From Gordoniibacillus kamchatkensis (GTDB lineage Bacteria > Bacillota > Bacilli > Paenibacillales > NBRC-103111): a DNA stretch of 54,948 nt. The stretch is taken from the NCBI RefSeq assembly GCF_000829455.1, contig NZ_JXAK01000049.1, forward strand, positions 1 through 54,948, written 5' to 3'. Numbering within the stretch: position 1 is the first letter of the stretch; each line of letters begins with the position of its first letter. Made by a program: the position numbers and the translations under genes. Positions 51,879 through 54,948 of this stretch are shown here, in pieces. The notes beneath the pieces were generated by a model. It was not told the DNA's origin, did no database searches, and worked only from the letters and a program-made list of their open reading frames with translations.

Positions 51879-54815
51879 ATGTTGATAAAGAAGTTGCAAA
51901 TGGTGGAGAGGGAAAAGTTCGTAAATCAAATTCCTGCAATGCTTGCGAACCTTATGGATGGCAAGGGTGCGATTGTTTCCATCGCGGGCGAACCCGGAAT
52001 CGGGAAAACCAGACTATCCCAGGAAATCATGAATATCGCAAGCGAGCATCGGTGCAAAATTTTGCTTGGCCGCTCTTATTCCGTCGGCAGCGATACGGCC
52101 TACACTCCGATTATTGAAATGTTGAACCAAAGCTTCCGAGGCGTAGCTCCGGAGAAGATCGCCGCGTGGACGAAGGATTTGCCCGACTTGGGGAAGCTGC
52201 TGCGCCGGTTTCAACTCCCTGAACCGCCGAAAGTAGGAGATCCGGCATTGGAAAAGACCCGTCTTTTCGAGTCCTTGGCTTGTCTTGTGGAACGGATGGC
52301 GGAAAATCAGCCGCTTGTCATTGTGCAGGAGGATCTGCATTTCACCGATCCCGCTTCCCTGGAATTTCTCCACTACTTGAGCCGCGGCATGAACATCTTC
52401 CCTCTCGTGATGATTTTTACGATCGATACGTTCGGACTATCTCTCAATGCTAAGGCAAACGGGTTTATTCAGTCCTTGCGAAAAGAAGAGTATTTTAAAG
52501 AATTCCGCCTACAGCGCCTGAGCGAAAACGGGGTCGCCCGTCTGCTTGCAGACCGGCTTGGACCGGCTCTCCCTGAAGGTTTTATTCCTTTCATTATGAA
52601 GCATTCCGAAGGAGTCCCCTTGTTTATAGACGAATTGCTTCATTCGTTGCTTGAAACGGGAGTGTTATCGAAGCAAGACGGCGTTTGGACACTTTCTGTT
52701 CAGTCGATCGAAGCCATCCCCTCCCGAATTAAAGAGCTGATTAAAGAACGTATTGGGCGAATCGATGCCGAAGATCGAAAAGTGCTCCTCTATGCAGCTA
52801 TTTCCAAAGGTACTGTAGCCCACCGAGTTGTCCATCGCCTTACGCAAATGAGTGAAGACGACTTTCTATTTGCCATTCAACAGCTCAAAACTTTAGGGCT
52901 TATTTATGAAGAGCTTCAAGAGATGGAGGTCCATTACGGCTTCTGCCACGCTTTGGTGAAGGAAGTCGTTTACGAAGAGTTTCCGATTATGGTCCGCCGG
53001 CGCGCCTACAAGCATTTTATTGAGGTGTTGGAAGAGAGCGGCTATGAAGATGTGGAGCATTTGGCTCATTTGTATTATGGTGCGGGAGCTGAAGTGGATC
53101 CCGCGCGAACGATTCGCGTTTTCCTGAAGGAGGCGGAGAGGGCCCATTTGCTGCATGCTTATGCATCGGCTGCAAAGTATTATAAATCGGCCCTGCAGCT
53201 TATCCATACAAGCAAGCTGCCGGAGGAAAAAGGCCGGATTCCCTGGCTCCTCCAACGGTTGGGGGAAGTCCATAGAATGCTGGGGGAGCGAAACGAAGCC
53301 GAGAGATATTGTCTGGAGGCCATTCGCACTTATGTTCAATACAACGACCAGAAAGAAATAGCGCGATTACATGGATTATTATCGGTTATTTGTTGGGAAT
53401 CGGGGGAGATCGAGCAGTCCCTGCAATATTTGGAGGACGGCTTGACGATAGCAAGAAAGCAGCCGGATATTCCTGAAGTACGCATTCAACTTTTGCATAC
53501 AAGTCTGACGTATTTAAGCCGGCTCAAAAGGCCCGAGGAATACTGCCGGGTCTATGAAGAAATTCAGCTGGTGCATAAGCTGGTAGGAACCTCCCAGGCT
53601 GCGGCTCAAGCGAAAGTAGCGGAAATCGATTATTGGACGAGCTGCGTCTATAAAGAAAATTACAGGCCTGACAAGGTTCGAGTTTTGATCGATAGTCTGG
53701 AGAAGATGGAGGCCCAAGATGAGACGCTATTTCGCGGCTACTTCGTAAGCGCCATTAATTTTACTTTTTGCGGCCAGTACGAGATAAGCAGAATCTATTC
53801 GCAGAAAGCTTTGGAAGTCGCGCGGCGCATGCATACTCTTGAATATGAAAACCGAAGTTATTGGGTACAGGTCAAAGCAGATCTCTTAAGCGGCAATTGG
53901 AAGCTGGCTGTGCCCAAAGTTGATATCAGTCTGTCCAATGCAAGGAGAATCGATGTTGGAAGGACGTTAATCTTCGCCTATATGACTAAGGGGCTTGTTT
54001 ATGCATGGATGGGGAAATACGCGGACGCTCAGTTTTGCCTGGACGAAATGAAGAGGCTTGTCCCCGCTTTCCCGACTAAAGATGGCCATATAACGGATAT
54101 GGTTGCCCCGATCGAGATGATGATTGCGTTAGGTACGCATAGGGCGGCAGACTATTATGCTTCCATTGGTCAAACAAGACCTCATTACGTCGTCTTTCCA
54201 TGGTTTAACCTGGCCCTGTGGGGGGAGATTCAATTGTCCGCAGGCGATCAGGCCGGGGCGCTGGAAACAGCCGAGGAGCTTCTTGCCGTCAGGAAAGAAG
54301 ATAACCTCTTCAGTTGGGCATTAGGAAAACGACTATATAGTAAAGTGGATTTTGCGGATGGCAATAGGGAAGCAGCTTTAGTTCACATCCGGGAAGCAGC
54401 GGACTATTTTGTACAGTTATCAATGCCCCTGGAACATGCACGCTCACTACTTGTTTATGCCGAAATGATACTGGAGAACGATACTGAAGAAGCCAAAAAC
54501 CTGTTACTCCAATGTATGGAAATATTTGAACATTTGGAAGCCGAACATGATTTGTACACGACGCAGTCACTTATGAAAAAGCTGGGGGTTCGTACGGCAA
54601 AGCCCAACACGACGGGCGCCGCGAGCAAGGAACCGGACTTAAGCAAAAGAGAAATGGAGGTCGCCCGGCTCGTAGCCGAAGGATTAACGAACATCGAAAT
54701 TGCCGAGGTGCTGATGATAAGTCCGCGTACCGTAAGCACGCATCTTGAGAACATTTACCGGCGACTCGGCATCAACTCCAGAGCCTCATTGGTTAAATAT
54801 CTGATGAAAGCTTAA
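51879..54815 (+). CDS. MalT-like LuxR-family regulator with AAA ATPase and TPR-like repeats
   Basis: Protein of 978 aa. The ATG at 51879 has AAAGAAGGG 14 nt upstream, which is long; ATG 51900 is the alternative. The N-terminal STAND-type ATPase has Walker A GEPGIGKT (37-44) and a Walker B-like LVIVQEDLHFTD near residue 150. A long helical TPR-like middle (about 390-900) follows, and a LuxR helix-turn-helix ends it (SKREMEVARLVAEGLTNIEI then MISPRTVSTHLENI). Such proteins are ATP-dependent activators triggered by a ligand bound to the repeat domain. It is divergent from the split PEP-synthase-like pair, its likely target. An insertion sequence end lies 35 nt after the stop. Confidence 0.88.
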   Translation: MLIKKLQMVEREKFVNQIPAMLANLMDGKGAIVSIAGEPGIGKTRLSQEIMNIASEHRCKILLGRSYSVGSDTAYTPIIEMLNQSFRGVAPEKIAAWTKDLPDLGKLLRRFQLPEPPKVGDPALEKTRLFESLACLVERMAENQPLVIVQEDLHFTDPASLEFLHYLSRGMNIFPLVMIFTIDTFGLSLNAKANGFIQSLRKEEYFKEFRLQRLSENGVARLLADRLGPALPEGFIPFIMKHSEGVPLFIDELLHSLLETGVLSKQDGVWTLSVQSIEAIPSRIKELIKERIGRIDAEDRKVLLYAAISKGTVAHRVVHRLTQMSEDDFLFAIQQLKTLGLIYEELQEMEVHYGFCHALVKEVVYEEFPIMVRRRAYKHFIEVLEESGYEDVEHLAHLYYGAGAEVDPARTIRVFLKEAERAHLLHAYASAAKYYKSALQLIHTSKLPEEKGRIPWLLQRLGEVHRMLGERNEAERYCLEAIRTYVQYNDQKEIARLHGLLSVICWESGEIEQSLQYLEDGLTIARKQPDIPEVRIQLLHTSLTYLSRLKRPEEYCRVYEEIQLVHKLVGTSQAAAQAKVAEIDYWTSCVYKENYRPDKVRVLIDSLEKMEAQDETLFRGYFVSAINFTFCGQYEISRIYSQKALEVARRMHTLEYENRSYWVQVKADLLSGNWKLAVPKVDISLSNARRIDVGRTLIFAYMTKGLVYAWMGKYADAQFCLDEMKRLVPAFPTKDGHITDMVAPIEMMIALGTHRAADYYASIGQTRPHYVVFPWFNLALWGEIQLSAGDQAGALETAEELLAVRKEDNLFSWALGKRLYSKVDFADGNREAALVHIREAADYFVQLSMPLEHARSLLVYAEMILENDTEEAKNLLLQCMEIFEHLEAEHDLYTTQSLMKKLGVRTAKPNTTGAASKEPDLSKREMEVARLVAEGLTNIEIAEVLMISPRTVSTHLENIYRRLGINSRASLVKYLMKA

Positions 54816-54849
54816 ATGTGAAAAGCCGCTAATCACCCGATCTAAAAAG

Positions 54850-54948
54850 TGGTCAAGACCCCAAATAGCGGACATTGAAAAAAGCCCTAAGCTGCTAGCT
54901 GACGTCGGTACTCTGCCGGCGTCAGCTTGTTTAGCTTTCTTTGCGCTC
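54850..54948 (-). mobile_element. IS3-family insertion sequence, right end, partial
   Basis: Sequence from TGGTCAAGACCCC (54850) on looks like an IS3/IS150-type terminus followed by the reverse-oriented end of a transposase gene. The rest lies beyond the window. The exact terminal repeat and target duplication cannot be set from one end. Confidence 0.6.
54887..54948 (-). CDS. IS3-family transposase OrfB, C-terminal end, partial
   Basis: Read on the minus strand, the frame ends KLNKLTPAEYRRQLAA and TAG (54889-54887), the standard C-terminus of many IS150-group OrfB integrase-type transposases in Paenibacilli. Only about 20 codons are inside the window, so intactness is unknown. Confidence 0.7.
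   Translation of the reverse strand, partial: AQRKLNKLTPAEYRRQLAA

Overview
The window looks like chromosome of a spore-forming Paenibacillaceae bacterium (Paenibacillus/Cohnella type). This rests on the strong AGGAGG ribosome sites, frequent GTG/TTG starts, SLH-domain surface proteins, LplB/LplC-type sugar permeases with a large lipoprotein binding protein, GlpP antitermination of glycerol genes, and moderately high GC with AT-rich patches. No rRNA, tRNA or CRISPR array was seen.

Left part (1-12.8 kb). A decayed LysR tail is followed by an alpha/beta hydrolase with a polytopic membrane domain, behind a textbook promoter and a leader terminator. Next come the glycerol operon glpP-glpK-glpD, without glpF, and a stretch of broken genes: a DedA-NERD fusion with a one-base frameshift and two SRPBCC genes with frameshifts. 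Housekeeping genes follow: a thioredoxin-fold protein, a metallo-beta-lactamase-fold hydrolase, an FMN reductase, a small His/Pro-rich membrane peptide and a PfkB sugar kinase.

Surface and pilus region (12.8-27.8 kb). An SLH lipoprotein and a 2225-residue secreted, unusually cysteine-rich multidomain protein precede a tight Tad/Flp-type operon: CpaB-like SAF protein, CpaE-like, CpaF/TadA ATPase, TadB, TadC, two 48-49-residue pilin-like peptides and two TadE-like proteins. The operon has no prepilin peptidase, and the candidate pilins begin almost directly with the hydrophobic helix. This is the best candidate for an under-described system here. Three promoters in the window (hydrolase, SLH lipoprotein, Tad operon) are each followed within about 20-40 nt of the predicted start by an intrinsic terminator. 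All three lie ahead of envelope genes.

Middle (27.8-32.4 kb). A ferredoxin-MBL fusion, an M24 peptidase, and a minus-strand unit of ArsR-like regulator, 77-aa protein and a ClpP. An AT-rich intergenic region follows, with three 11-mers spaced exactly 21 bp apart, a 48-codon ORF and a 15-codon leader ORF.

Galactomannan locus (32.4-48.3 kb). An SLH-anchored GH26 beta-mannanase with mannan-binding-like modules, a wrecked GH5 mannanase pseudogene, a large clan-A glycoside hydrolase (possible beta-mannosidase or beta-galactosidase), a GH36 alpha-galactosidase, two LplB/LplC permeases, a lipoprotein binding protein and a LacI regulator. The inferred logic is that mannan is cut at the cell surface, oligosaccharides are imported, and galactose and mannose are released in the cytoplasm.

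Right end (48.3-54.9 kb). Two fused gene remnants (LacI effector domain and hemerythrin), a split PEP-synthase/rifampicin-phosphotransferase-like gene pair whose second member is frameshifted, a divergent MalT-like LuxR regulator, and the end of an IS3-family insertion sequence at the window edge. Single-base frameshifts recur in otherwise well conserved genes, so either real decay or base-call errors in this assembly must be considered.
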